Shown: positions 49,060-62,345, counted from the stretch's first letter. The stretch: DNA of 64,000 nucleotides from Cymbidium sinense (GCA_021442155.1 CM038214.1:312201001-312265000), one strand, 5' to 3'. Notes: a model not told the origin generated them from the sequence alone. Numbers and translations: made by a program.

Positions 49060-50530
49060 ATATAATATATTATAGTATAATGTTGCATCATATATTTGAG
49101 CATGTAGTGATGTGTTTTCAGATATTATAAGATGTTTTGAAATGTTTTAATATATTATGGTATTGTGCTCTATAGTCTATATTAATATAAATCATAAAAA
49201 TATTGATTTAATAAATCAGATGATAAAATTTGTTAAATTTGAAGTGGGAATTAGGTTGTAGTACCAAAGTTGTGCTACACCACTTTTAGTCTAAAAAGTA
49301 AGATTTTATGTTCAAAATAAATTTTATATCTTCTAGCATAGTATAACATCATATATCATAATATATTATTCTTCTCATTTTAAATTCTTTTAGTATTTTG
49401 CAATCATGCAGTCAAGCCTACACTAGCATTATTTATAAAAATTTTGATTTAGACTTTAAAATGGTGGAATTTGGTCAAATTCATAATAGGTAGAGCATGG
49501 CATCATAATATATTATTCCAATTTAAAATATGTAAGTGATACGACTAAAATATTTAGTTTTTTAATGTTTAGACCAATTCAATGAACTTTTATCTTAAGC
49601 AATCCCTTGTGATGTGATATGCAATATAATATAATATAATATAATATGTTATAGTGTATTATAAGATAGGATGCCATAAAATAGTGCAGCATCATGTATT
49701 ATAGCATACAATTATGTATTACTACTTATTGTTTAGCATATTTTAGTTTGTTATAGTATGATGTAGTAGAGTTTGTACTAATATCATTCATAAAAATTCT
49801 GATTTATAGCATGAGATGATGGGATTTAGACAAATTTAAGGTAAGCTTTAGGGAACATCATTGGGGGTGTGCTATGGTGTGTCTTTTAATGAAAAGAAAT
49901 GAATTTTGCATCCAAAATAAATGTTACTTTTCAACCAAATTTTATAAATTTTTTGCTTAAAGTGATTCATTATAAGGTGTAATGTAAGATAATATATTAT
50001 ATGAAAGCATATTAAAATATAATGTACATAACAATATAACATCACATATATATGATTGTGGTGGTGTGTTACTAAATGTTATTGTATATTTTAGTATGCT
50101 TTACTTTTGTTATAATACATTGGGTCAAAACACACAAAAATGTTAATTTGAAGGTTGAGATGGAAGAATTTGGCCAAATTCATGGCACACATTAAAGAAG
50201 CAACACCAAAATTCTGCTATTTTATACCTTTTATAATAAAAAACAACAATTTTACATCCAAAATGAACATTATTCATATTTTGAGAAAATTTTGTTTTTT
50301 GTTCATTTTAAGTGATTCTAATGATGTGTAATGTTAGACTATATATTTTATTATAGCAAATTATAATATAACATAGTATATTGTAATATAATATAGTGTG
50401 TTAATTCACACTATAATATGTTTAGCATGATATTGTATAGTTAGTTTGAGCTTGCACCATCATAAATCATAAAATGTTGATTACAATGTTAAGATGATGT
50501 AATTTGAACAAATACATTGTTAGGCTTTTG
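49060..50530. repeat. AT-rich tandem satellite, about five diverged units of 245-360 bases
   Basis: A recurring anchor (CATAAAAATNTTGATTT, then GATGATGGNATTTG, CAAATT) occurs at about 49180, 49425, 49787, 50133 and 50462. Each unit also carries a TATAATATAATATAATAT-type run and a later word like CATCCAAAATAAATGTTA. The run at 49630-49650 is a local dinucleotide-like expansion. 48916-49060 upstream shows nothing I recognise. It adjoins the 3' side of the Tat-type element and may have grown out of it. Confidence 0.7.
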
Positions 50531-53067
50531 GTTGAAGTATTAAAGGTGTGCATAAGAGAAGAAATAAGATTTGAAGAATTCCATGTAAGGACATGGAGGG
50601 AGATCCTAGGGATCACATATGCATTGGACATGACATGTGAGGGTCTATGTCGAGGAAAGAAGAAAATCATGGGGATAAGGTTTGAATTTGATTTGATTAT
50701 ATGATTTATGGAAAGATAAGAATCTATAATCCACCGGGGATTAAGATTGAATCACTTTAATTTGTTTTGTTTTTAATTGATGTGGAGGCATATCTACTAG
50801 AGATATGGGCAGTACTGGGATGGGGTATATGAACCTTCCACTAGGGAAGTAAGTTTGGGCTATCCACTAAGGATAGAGATTTGAATTTGATTTCATAGAT
50901 TTGTTTGGGGAAGTATCCCTTGGGGATAAGATTTTGGTTAGATTTCTTCTATTTAGACTCTACTGGGATGTTGGTTTTATTTGGCTACACTGGGAGGTTG
51001 GTTTTGAATTTGATTTATTTTCTTGACTTGTTTATATATGATTTGGGGCTCCATTGGGGAGAAGGGTGAGATTTAACTCCACTGGGGAGAAGGGTGAGAT
51101 TTAACTCCAATATGAAAAATTAGATTAGGTTTAATTTAATTTGAGTTAATGTTGGACCTGAGTGTGATGGACCCACAAAAAGGGCTATATCGCCTTGACC
51201 TACCTCAGTTTACAAATCCAAAGGGATAATCTACTATGGGGTAGAGCTAGCCAACCTAAGGGGTTGCCTTTCGGTGCAATGGCTAGAAGAAGGCATATTA
51301 CTTACATCTTCAAGTGAGAACAACCAGGTGACACATGCACAACAAATTGAACCCTAGACTAATGAGTGAATGTCGGGACTTATGTCAACTTAAAAGTAGT
51401 CAAGATTAATTTTATCTTAATTTCATGTGATTTGATATGATTTGTTTGGTTTAGTTTGATTTTGAATTGAGGGCATATCTACTAGGGATGTGAGCTCGAT
51501 CAAATTTGATAGATTTAATTTATGGACCATGTTGGTGTGCCGTCGACCCACTGAGAAGGGCCTATATCAGACTTATATTATCTCATATATACAAATCCAA
51601 ATGGAAAGTCTACTAGCCAAGGGGTAGAGCTATCCAAGTTAAGGGGTTTCCTTTTGATGAGCAATGACTATGCTAGGAAGAAGGCATAACAGACTTACAT
51701 CTTCTAAAGTAGGGAACAACTACTGAGGTGACTTATTGGTAGCACAACAAATCGAACCTGACTTAGGGGCAAATATTGAGTGAATGCAGATGGGGACTTA
51801 TATCAACTCAAGAGTAGCCAGACAATTCTTAACGTGAGTTTTGCTGACACTGTCCTAAAGATAGGATGCTTACTTGGGAAAAGGTACAGCTAGGGATGTC
51901 CCTATAATCTATGAGTGAATATATATTTTATTTATATGTTTTATGGACCCTGTTGGTGTGTGAGGGACCACACTAAGAAGGGGCTATGTCAGCCTTGACA
52001 TATCTCAAATTTATTAGACCAAGAGAGAATCTGCACATCCACAGGATGGATTCTCCAACCATAGGGGTGGTTACTAGGCAAGGGGAACTGTCCAATCTAA
52101 TAGTAACCCGAGTAGTGTCTAAATGGGGTCACAAAACATGTGATCCAAATATAGTGCCCACAAGGGAGGTACTACTAGGGGCATTATCCTAAGCCCTAGA
52201 AAAGAAAGCCTATAGGTGTACGATGGCCAACTCAAGGAGAAAGTATAGCAGACTTACATATACCATGAGTTATTTATCCAAACGTGCAAGAACCAACCAA
52301 CCTAAGGTGTATTCATCAGCATGAGTGGTGTATCCATAGGCACAGTGAGAACCAACCAACCTGAGGTGCCCATCGATGTCCAATGATCAATATGGAAAGA
52401 AAGCATGTAGGCTTACAACTTTCCAAGTGGAACTAATCATCGGGATAGTCTAGCATCGGTGAGACATATATTATCTGTCCTAGAGTGACTACTAAGTGGG
52501 TAGCCTCGAGGAAGGACTAAACCTAGATTTAAAGTAGTTAGGAGGGAAGGAGAAGCTAGGGGACTTTTCCTAAACCTCAAATATACTCTACCCTATCAAT
52601 GCATGAAGGATAATCTATAAAGAAAGCATAGTAAACTCACATCCTCTTAAACAAAGCCAACATGAGATAGCTATCGGCCACGTAGTAAGGCCTAACAAAC
52701 TAACAAGGTGCTCATCAGTGTGTAGTGGCCATGGAAGGAAAGCATAGTAGACTTACATCTTTTAAAGTAAGAAGACCACTAGGGTGACACACTAATAGGG
52801 TAGCACATCAACCCAACCTAGAGCAGCTACTGAGTGAGTGTCATTGGGGGCGTTATCTAAACTCAGAGTAGCCCAAGATAAAAGATATGTGTTTGTTTTA
52901 TATGTTTGTGTGTAGTTTGTTTTCATGCTGTGTCGATGAAGGATAGGATGCCACTATGGTTCCTTACACCTCCCCTAAACACATCATGGAAGATTCGCAA
53001 AAAAGGATACTTTCAACATGGAAGAGATTGAATTTGAAATGGAATTTTTGTTGATGATAATTATTTT
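50531..53067 (-). repeat. 3' untranslated region of the Tat-type element with tandem repeats
   Basis: Downstream (minus strand) of the pol stop at 53068. No coding on either strand. From about 51150 to 52870 several phrases recur: GTTGGTGTG followed by GACCCAC...AAGGGGCTATATCAG (51165, 51540, 51945), AGAAGGCATAACAGACTTACATCTT (about 51285, 51665, 52240, 52405, 52640, 52745) and GAGTGAATGTC/GGGGACTTATATCAACTC. Unit length is about 380-400 at first, then irregular and shorter. Ogre/Tat-lineage elements are known for repeat-rich 3' untranslated regions, which fits this position. 50700-51150 has scattered CACTGGGGA/CTACTAGGGAT words of the same type. Confidence 0.65.
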
Positions 53068-54250
53068 CTAACATGATTTGTAATATTTCTTTAAGTAGAG
53101 CCCATTGATTGGAAACATTGGGCGCTCTCCCTTATGATTAATAAACTAATAAGATATTCCTTGGTAAGCCTTCTCTATAGAAAAAGAGCCTTCCCAAGTG
53201 GGTTCAAACTTGCCTCCCATCTTACGATGGGCAACAATAGATCTCCTTAACACTAAAATAAGCTCTCCTACTTAAAAAGCTAGGACAGACCAACCTGTTG
53301 TGAGCTTGAAATATTTTAGCTTTATACAACTTGAGGTTTTGGCATTCTCGCAAGGGTCTCTCCTCTAAACCTTTGTGCTCTTCTAACCACATCTTGGCAT
53401 TTTGCTTTGCTATGATTTTACTACCCACAGTTATCCTTAGTGATGGGAGTTAGACTTCTAATGATAGAATTACTTCAGACCCATACATCATGGAGAAAGG
53501 AGTATAGTGAGTTTGAGTTCTATATGTGCTGAAATAGGCCCATAATGCTTCAACTAACTGCTCATGCCACTATCAATTATTATTATCGAGTATCTTCTTT
53601 AGTATTTGGATGAGAGTTTTGTTGAAGGCTTCTGCTAAGCCATTTTCTCTCATGTAGTTGATGGTAGAATATCTCCAATCCACATGTCTCTAAGCAAAGT
53701 TATCATCCAACAACCATCAACCCCAAGCCTATATGACCTCACTAAGAAGAATCACCTTTGCCTATTTGAAAAAGTAGTCAATAAAAGCTAAGATGAATTG
53801 ATGACCCTTAGAAGAGGGAGGATCAATTGGACCCACTATGTCAGTACCCCAACACTCGAATGGCCTGAGGCCAATATAAGGTGTAGAATGTTGGGTGGTT
53901 GGTGTAGGACCACACCATGTATTTTACATTGGTGGCATTGCCTAGCTATATCTAAGCAATCTTTGATTATCAATGGCCAGTAGTATCCTGGTCTCTTTAT
54001 CTTGCCTTTCATATTCAACTAGATTATTTAGCTCCATGTAATCTTGAGTGTACCTCAGCCATGATCTTACGTGCTTCATGTTTGTCTAAATAATGTAACC
54101 ACATATGATTGAAAGAATGCCAGTACAAAACACTATCTACAAGAACATAGGAAAGTGCTCTCTACTTCATTTGATGGGCTTGGGACATCTCTTGAGGTAG
54201 TTTTCCTTTATTTAGGTAATCCATAAATGGTTGCCTTAATCTAACTCCTT
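53068..54250 (-). pseudogene. Gypsy integrase (broken)
   Basis: From the N-terminal side: a zinc-binding/linker stretch RPGYYWPLIIKDCLDIARQC and HQCKIHG (54018-53836), matching the R-x-G-Y-Y-W-P signature. A core with GPIDPPSSKGHQFILAFID follows near 53800 and LVEALWAYFSTYRTQTHYTP near 53500. C-terminal segment: AKQNAKMWLEEHKGLEERPL (53428-53300) and MGGKFEPTWEGSFSIEKAYQ (about 53210-53155), ending INGLYLKKYYKSC at the stop. Between the two core parts the frame is disrupted, so the full D,D,E triad cannot be read. In the family this enzyme inserts the cDNA into the genome. Confidence 0.8.
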
Positions 54251-54339
54251 GTCTTTCTTGGAAATAGCAACCTCCCATTCAAGAGAGTACTTTTTGATGA
54301 GTTCAATATCAATAAGGCATAAGGCTTGTTTAGTTTGGC

Positions 54340-54620
54340 TAAAGCATATGCTATTGTGTTCTCTCATCGAGGAATCTTGTAAATGGTAACTTCTGGGATT
54401 TGGGCCAACAACTCTATGGTGTACTTGTGGTAGTGATGGATCTTGGGTTTTATAAACTTATAGGACACAATGATTTGGTTGATAACTAGCTGAGAATCCC
54501 CGAAGATGTTGATGTTCTGGATGCTTAGAGTAATAGCTAACTCCAAACTAGCAATCAGAGCCTCATATTCAGCTTCATTATTGGTGGAAATATTGGATAG
54601 ATGATATCAGAATCTCATCA
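54340..54620 (-). pseudogene. Gypsy RNase H (broken)
   Basis: The minus frame 54546-54364 reads MELAITLSIQNINIFGDSQL then VINQI, the family's second-half RNase H pattern with a catalytic D in FGDS. AEYEALIASLELAI-like residues continue upstream in the same frame to about 54610, where a stop lies. In the element it removes RNA from the RNA/DNA hybrid. Confidence 0.75.
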
Positions 54621-54699
54621 CATTGTGGTCTTGAGTTAAGAGAACTATTCTTACCCCCTGCCTTTCCTGGAATAATAGATTATGGTTCTTCTCCTCTTA

Positions 54700-56000
54700 A
54701 GAAGTCATACCATCAAAGTACATCTCCCAACAGTGAATGCTAGTATCCCCTAAGTTTATGATTTGTTCATCGGGAGATCATCACTAAGTAGAGTCAAAGA
54801 AGTTGGTGTACCGCTAAGAAATATGCTAGCGCTTATCCTTTCACCGCACAGAGGGGTATGAAGGTAATGTCAAACTGCGAGAGGATCATGGACCATCGTG
54901 CCAACCATCCAGATATCATCGGCCATGTCATGAGATATTATAGTGGATTGATCCTAGAGATTAAGTTCACCTTATGAGGAAGCATGTAGTGCTGTAGCTT
55001 TTGAGATACAAAGATTAAAGCTTCTCAATGGGTGGATAATTAGCCTTTTTAGGGATTAGATGATGGCTGTGGTAGTTGAGTGTGTTTTCCTTCTCTTTCA
55101 TCATTAGCTAGGGCCAACAAAGCACCAAGGGAGTCATCTAACAAAGCAATGTAAAGTATGAGTGGCTTGCCCAGGATAGGGGCTACTAGAATCGATAACA
55201 TCATCAGGTTATGCTTGATGTCTTTGAAGGAATTCTCATACTTCTCATCCCACTTAAATTTGGCATCCTTTTATACAAGTGCTGAGAATGGCTAACATCT
55301 TCCTAATAAGTTGGATATAAAGTGTCTTAGATATGCCAATCATCTTTGGAATGATCTGAGTTGAGTTAAACTTTTAGGGGGTGGCATTTCTAATATCTCC
55401 TTGATCTTCTCTAGATCTATTTCCATTCCCTAGTGTCAGATAACAAACCTAAGAAATTTTTTTAAAGCTACTCCAAATGAACACTTCAGAGGGTTCATTT
55501 TGATGTTAAATTGTCTTAACTATTTAAAAACTACTCTCAAGTCAATAATATGGTATTCTTTTTCTCTACTTTTGACCATGAGATATCGACATAACACTCG
55601 ACTTGATGATGAATGAGTTCAAAGATTGAGTCAACCCGCCGGTATGTAGACCCATTTTAAGGCTGAAAGGCCTGACTTTATAATAATAGATTTAGATCGA
55701 CATTCAAACAATAGTGTTTCTTTCATCTTTAGGGGCCATCTTTATTTGGTTATATCTAGATGAGCCATCCATGAAAGAGAAGACTACATGAGATGAGGCA
55801 ATGTCCACCATCAGTTCCAGGAATGGTAATGAAAATTCATCTTTTGGACATGCCTTATTTAAATCCCTAAAATTGACACATATGTGAATTTGACCATTCT
55901 TTTTCTTAACTAGGATGACGCTGGCTAACTAGGTAAGGTATTTTAAATCCTGGATGAAACCAACATCGATCAATTTTTTAACTTCATAAATGACCAATTG
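54700..56000 (-). pseudogene. Gypsy reverse transcriptase (broken)
   Basis: The minus strand near 55990-55855 reads EVKKLIDVGFIQDLKYLT, stop, LASVILVKKKNGQIHICVNF and RDLNKACPKDEFSLPFLELM, the start of a Tat-type RT (finger and palm). FSFMDGSSRYNQIKMAPKDE follows. The catalytic box at about 55571-55600 reads C-Y-V-D and then shifts frame by one base before L-M-V-K-S, so the second aspartate is out of frame. Later, QLCKKLKPL-like thumb and connection residues are mixed with stops down to about 54700. A dead copy, with the family assignment secure. Confidence 0.85.
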
Positions 56001-57078
56001 TTCTATGTCTAATCACATGCCTCTGGGAGCTTGCATGAAAGCATTAGGAGTAGGCTCTATTGCTAGTTTATGGACTGCTATGTTAAGAGTCAATCCAGGC
56101 ATCTCTTCATAACTCCATGCAAAGCAAAACCCAACAAAGAACTGATGTCGCATGGATCTTCTTTAGTTTCTATGTTGATTTCTTTGAACTCATCAATGGT
56201 TGAGTTGATCTCTTCTTCAAACTCTAATGGTGCATCTTTTACTTTAAAAACATCTGGATCATCTAAAGTTTCTAAGCACAGCTCCTTATATGAGTTAATA
56301 TGATTTGAAAATAACCTATTAGATTCTAAATGATTGGTGATGACTAAGAAGTAATCATCAACATCATCGATTGGACCCACTATACCGAATCCTAGTCCCA
56401 ATCTTGATTGAGATCTTTTTGCATTTTTTCTTCCATATTCTTTCGAAGTAGTCTACCATGCTTTGACCAAGTGGGATTAACCCTTCCTTTGCTAAATTAT
56501 GAACACAAGGCTAGTACCAATCAAAAGGTAATTCTATTAAATCTTTATATGAATCATCCTCAAGTTCTACATCAACTTCTTGACTTGAGGATTATGCTCT
56601 CAGAAAGAACCTCTAAGTCTTCACACTTGTGGATGACTTAAGGGCTTCCTTAACTACCAAACCCTTAGCTTTTTGAGAGGAAAGTGGGGTTAAAGCTAAG
56701 GTTCCCAATTGCTGCCTAACTGTTTTACATATAGACTTGGATACACTGATGCTTTGATTTGGAGCCTAGTCTTCATCTCTATCTGGCTCAAATGTTGCCT
56801 CTAAGGGAATCTACTACTAAGAAGAGCTGGCTGGTGTGCTAACCATATAAGACTCATCCTATGATCTAGATTCTAGGTCTATATAGATAGTAGGTGTACT
56901 CCTGGTAGCTGGAACATATTTTCTATTGGGTGGCGGATAAAGAGATTTTCCACCCTAGATTGCCTCAAGGCCTCTTCCTTTGCCTGTGGAGGTCGTCATC
57001 CTACCCATATGTTCAAATGGAGTAAATAACCGTGGGTGGAATCTAATGTCGCTCCACTTCCTCCTTCAAGTCTATTTC
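56001..57078 (-). pseudogene. Gypsy protease-to-RT spacer (decayed)
   Basis: The 103-codon minus frame at 56401-56090 is acidic (ETLDDPDVFKVKDAPLEFEE) and ends LLGFALHGVMKRCLD. Tat-type elements have a long acidic spacer here. The rest (56402-57078) has short broken frames; a T-rich tract at 57085-57165 encodes a Lys/Glu-rich run on the minus strand. Plus-strand frames here are shadows. Confidence 0.55.
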
Positions 57079-57466
57079 CTAACTTTTATTTTCTATTTCA
57101 TTTTCTATTTTTATTTTTCTTTTTTCTTTTTTCTTTCTTTCTTTTCTTTTCTTTATCTTTATTTTTAAACTTTGGCCAAGTTCGTGAGAATAGAATTGTT
57201 GATTTTGAGGGAGGTAGTAAGCCACATCCTTATATATGCTGACCTCATGAACTGTAAATGGCTTGAGATCTCCTTTGACATAGTAGATGATCCCAACTCT
57301 CATGAACTTTATACAATGATGTAGAGAGGATGGAACTATGTTATTCTCATGTATCCATGGTCTCCCAAGGAAAGCATTGAAAGATTTATCCAACTCTATA
57401 ATGTGAAATTTGGCTTCGATCTTCCAATCATCTATCTCCAAGGGTAACACTATGGAGCCTAAGACC
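57079..57466 (-). pseudogene. Gypsy protease C-terminal half, cut at its 5' side by repeat A
   Basis: The 123-codon minus frame starts within VLGSIVLPLEIDDWKIEAKF and runs through HIIELDKSFNAFLGRPWIHE and VPSSLHHCIKFM. LGRPWIH and VPSSLHQ-like words are diagnostic of plant gypsy proteases of this group. The matching N-terminal half is at 7190-7352. It ends in a Lys/Glu-rich stretch. The same region, shorter, is at 1-288. Confidence 0.85.
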
Positions 57467-58249
57467 TGTTGACCTCACTTCTCAAGTGCGGATTCAATAT
57501 TCCTATTTTATACTTAGGAGTCTTCTAGACACTAAGACTTTCCTATTCATAAGACACTTCTAACAATTATAAACACTTAACCTAAGCATAAAGACTTAGA
57601 AGGGTTAATGATAGGATTAGGTTATGCCTTAGGGATTAGGATAATCCAGCTAACCTATAACCCAAATCCAATCCATGTTCACCTTCTCAAACCAAACGTC
57701 AAGTTCAATTCAAACATCAAATTCAAATCCAAATCAAAACCCAAATTTTAAAGCCAATTGATTGAAGCCCATGATCAAATCCATACTTGAAACTATTCCA
57801 AAGCCATATGACCTATCCCATGGACTTTGCCAAATCTTAATCCAAATCAATCCAAAATCAATTGATTTTCTCATAATCAATTTATATCTTCAATTATCTT
57901 CTTAAATATAAATCAAATCTACATTCAAATGATCAAAGCTAAGTCAAACTAAATCAATATAAATCAAAACCCTTCCTAAGCCATATGACCTATCCCATGG
58001 ACTTAGCCAAATCTTAACCCAAATCAAGTCAAACTCAATTGATTTTCTAACAAATCAATCATATTTTCAATCACATTTACAAATTTAAATGAAATATACA
58101 TTTAAATCATCAAAACTAAATCAAACCAAATCAAAATCCAAACCTAAGCCGTGTGACCCAACTCCATGGACTTAGCCAAATTCCTTCATTCCAAAACCCA
58201 AATTCAATTGATTTTCTCATGAATCAATCATACCTTCAATCATATTCAA

Positions 58250-59300
58250 AAATATAAATCAAATCTATAATAATCAAGCCAAATCAAAATCAACCCAAGT
58301 CAAACCCAACTTAACTTTCTTGATTTGAAATGTTCAAATGAACCAAAACCATTTGAACCCAAGCCAATTTCAATTGAATTTATATATCAATCCCAAATCT
58401 ATATATAAACTCAACTAAATAAAACTCAACCTAAAATCAATCCAACTAAACCCAATTGTTCCACTTGACCCAAAATGGCTAATTTTACCTATTTGACCCA
58501 AGTTCTAATCCTACCAAAATTGGATTGAAGCAAGCCGATCAAAACCTCCCATCGTGATTGTTGATCACCCTAGGTTGATCAATTCTCACAAATTGGGTCA
58601 AACTAAGTCAACTTGGTCATTTGAGCAAGTCAACCCCTTAACCCATATGAACCCAAACTAGACAAATTGCAACCTAAGACAAATCCCTTGAAATCAATGA
58701 TTCATACCAAATAAAAATCAATATTTGAATATGACTTGACCTTCTATTGAGTCAAACCAAACCCAATTGGCCCTCTTGACTCAAGTTGACCCAAATTGAC
58801 TTAAAAGTCCAAATTGCATCAAATCAAAATATAAACCAAATTGATTGCAACCAATGGCTCAAGTTCATTCCAGATTGATTATTGAACTTGAACAAAGCCA
58901 TGGTTTGGCCTAATTGAACTAAATTGTCATACTTAGCCCAAATTGACCTAAAGGTTCAACTTGGCCTAAATAAAAACCAAATAAAAATTAATTGAAACTA
59001 AAGCCTACAATCATCTTCAATTGGTCAACTAAACCCAAACCAACACCTAACACAAGCCAATTTGGCCAATTATTTAAATTGTTCAACTTAACCCATTTGA
59101 CCCAAATGAATTCAAATGAGCCAAAATCAAATTGAAGCTGAACTAAACCAAACTAATTAAACTAAAACATCCCAAATGATCATATGAACTTGACTCAACC
59201 CTTGGGTTGACCCAATTTGACCAATTGGTCAACTTGACCCAACCTAACCCAATTTGACTTATATGAGTCAAATTGAGCCAAACCTAACCAAATCAACTCT
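58250..59300. repeat. Degenerate TTGACC/CCAAATTG-rich stretch, repeat A copy 2
   Basis: Counterpart of 480-1500, with the same recurring words (TTGACC, GGTCAACTTG, CCCAATTTGAC). No gene seen. Confidence 0.6.
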
Positions 59301-61990
59301 ACACTTGAAATTTGGCTAAACTTTTCTTTTTTTCCAAATCAAATCCAATGCCAAATGATCATTCTACCTTGGGTCAATGGCATCACATGAGACAAATTTC
59401 CCATGTAAGCGGTCATTTCCATTGCTTGGCCACTTGGTACTCTCCTAATTGTTGACCTAGGCACCTAAGACACTACCAAACCTGACCCAATGGGTGGTTC
59501 GGTTGGCTATGATCCATGGGAGGTAAAATCACCTCACCCTCCCCATTCAAGCATTTAAAACCCTTAGGAAACCCATGATTCCTCCGTAGCAGCCACCTCC
59601 AAACCTTCAACCAACCAAGCTGAGCCAACTCACCTCCTCCCTACCACCCGTGACTCCCTGAGATGGTTGAACAACCAATAGAAGCCAAACCTGATCCTAC
59701 CATCTGATCAAGATGAAGAGGGGTATACACGCCCTTGTTTCGACTCAAACACACACAAAAATCATTCCTCAGGGCCCTAGCTACACAAGACAAGCTTCTA
59801 GAGCCATTCCCTAAGCTCCCATGGTCATTCCTCAATCAAAAAATGTCATTCCCGTCCATCCCTTAATAGAGCACTCTCATTTTTGACCTTACTTCACCAT
59901 TTGTCCATCAAACTCAAATTAATTTTACACACACTTTCCCTAAGCCTTGTCAAGCAAGAATGAATAATCTCTCAAGCTTCCTAAGCACCGGAGGTGGGAC
60001 TTCGATCAATGCTGAGCTCCAAATCATCAGTTCATGGTCTTCTGAGTGAATGTCAAGGAATTGATCCAATTGCTTCTCAACAGAGCTTCATCTCCATTAG
60101 ATGAAGCTTCCTCAATTGTTTAAGCTGTCGGTCTTGAGCTTCCACAAAATATACTTTCAAAACTGATCCTTGGGCCAAAATAGGTTGGAGGTTTTGGAAG
60201 AAAACTTGCATATTGTGTGATCTTGACCGTTGGATCCCCTACGATCGATGTTGTTAAGGTGTGAGATCCTTTTGGAGTTGATCTGAGTTTGGGTAAAGTC
60301 AGATTAAGTGAGTAATGGCAGATAGACTCCATTTTCCCTCACTCGCATGACGTTAGATCATGCACCATCCATTCTGCATGATCAGAATGGACGGTCAAGA
60401 TTAGATCCACTAGATTGATCTAATTTAATCATATTAAGATATGGGATTAATTGCAGAGATCGGATGGCAGATGAGAAAGTGTATCTGCCGTCACCACGTA
60501 GGCGCTGAGTCAAATAAGTTTTAAGTAGTCAATCCAATAGTGCTACGTGGAATGTGCGCCATGTTAGTGCGCCATGTGGCACCAATAGGATTAGGCTTTA
60601 ATTAGGCTGAATTAATCATTTTTAATGGCTGATACTTTTAAAAAATATAAAATAATCATAGAGAAATAAAAAATGCAAATAAATACTCATTTTTAAGGTA
60701 ATTTAGAGGAGAATTAATTAAAAATGATCTTAACTAAGTAATTAAGGTTTAATTGAGGTTTAATTATAAAATTAATTATCTTAATTACTCTTTAATTACT
60801 TAATCAATTAATCTTAAATTTTATGACATAATTTAATGTGATGATCTCTGCCTCCCATGATTTTCTTGGGATTTAGTGCTCACTTAATTAGGAAAATTGA
60901 CTAATTAAACCTTAATTACTCTTTTAATTTAATGAATGATTAACTAATCTCATGAACAATAATAAATTCATTAATTAAGTTTATTAATCATTGTTCAATA
61001 GTAAGTGAACTAAGGAATAGGGTTGGTGCCCCTTTCCCTAAGTTCATATCACCTTTTTTAAAATGAAATTAATTAAGAATTAATTAAATAATTAAATCAC
61101 TTAATCAAATTGAAATGATAATCACATCAGACCTAATTAATTGAATCATGGGGTAGATCTTTAGGTTTTTAATAACCTAAAGGAGTTTAATGAAATTATG
61201 GTTAGTCCACATGTGTGGGAAAACCATAAGAGTAATTAATTAAGTCCCTTAATCTAATTAACTATTAATCATCAGACAATTGCATTTGGTCCCTTTTATT
61301 TCCTAGGATCATTAAAAGTTTACTTTCCATGCATATCATGTTGGCTCATAATTATTTAGTTAATTACTTTAAGGTGACATAAGTAAGGGTAATTAATTCA
61401 TCTAATTAAGGGTTAAACTTAATTAACCCATAAAATCAACTTAATTACATTTCCTTAACTTAAATAAAATCACTAATGTGGAAATGGGTTTAAAAGAGCA
61501 TGTGATGATTTCTCTTCTCCTCTTTTAATAAAATCAAATCCAAAACTTAATTAAGAAAGAAGCTTTGGATTGCTTTAAATAAACTTATTTGATTTGATCG
61601 TCCTTAAGAGTTAGTTTGGTTGAATGAATCAAATGCTTATATTTGATTGCCCTCTTTTCAATCTTGTTAAATTTGGTATGTCATTTGAATTCATGCATCC
61701 ATTTTTTCAAAATCAAGTAAAATAAAATTGATTTTATTTATGTAAGCTTGCATCTGTTGATTTAATTTAATATGTGTGTTGCTATTATCACTATTAAATC
61801 CAAATGTATTTTTCAAAAGCTTATAAATGAGTAATAATATGTGTTATGATGCTAGTTATAAATATCTAAGAAATACATGTGATTATAGCTTAAGTGTATG
61901 AATGTTGAGTTCTCTTTCCTCCATTCATGGGTTGATTTATATAAAATTGAATGGTAATGGGTATATAGTCTGGACATCCTATGAACACAA

Positions 61991-62345
61991 GGCTTTAGAT
62001 ATCCCCAAGGAGGTCATTTGATTACCTCACTTCCCAAATAATAGCATGTACCCATTTGATTTCATTCTTATGTATTTCAACATTAGAATTTGGATAGAGC
62101 TTTAATTCATATATATAAATGATTCAATAAAAAATATATATACAATCTTTGCATATTTTTCTTTTCCTTATTTATGTATACATCCATGAGTGTCCAAGAA
62201 AAAAAAGTATATAGTCTAAACATCCCGAGAATATGAGGCTTTAGCTAGCTCCAAGGAGGTCATTTGATTACCTCACTTCCCTAGATTAACAATAGCATGT
62301 GCCTTTTAATTTCATTCTTATGTCCTTTTTGCATAGAATTTGGAT
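61991..62345 (+). repeat. Two-copy tandem module, repeat A copy 2
   Basis: The GGCTTTAG...CCAAGGAGGTCATTTGATTA module occurs at 61991 and 62237 (spacing 246). The middle module of copy 1 (4208) has no counterpart here. Confidence 0.75.

Larger units (their letters stand above)
53068..57466 (-). mobile_element. Ty3/gypsy Tat-type element, pol region
   Basis: A 4.4-kb minus-strand remnant with domains in the order protease end, RT, RNase H, integrase, so the chromovirus/Tat order of Ty3/gypsy. The upstream half of its protease and its gag must lie beyond repeat A (above 64000). The pol stop is the CTA on the plus strand at 53068-53070. The domain pieces are listed separately. Many stops and frameshifts make it dead. 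Confidence 0.85.
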
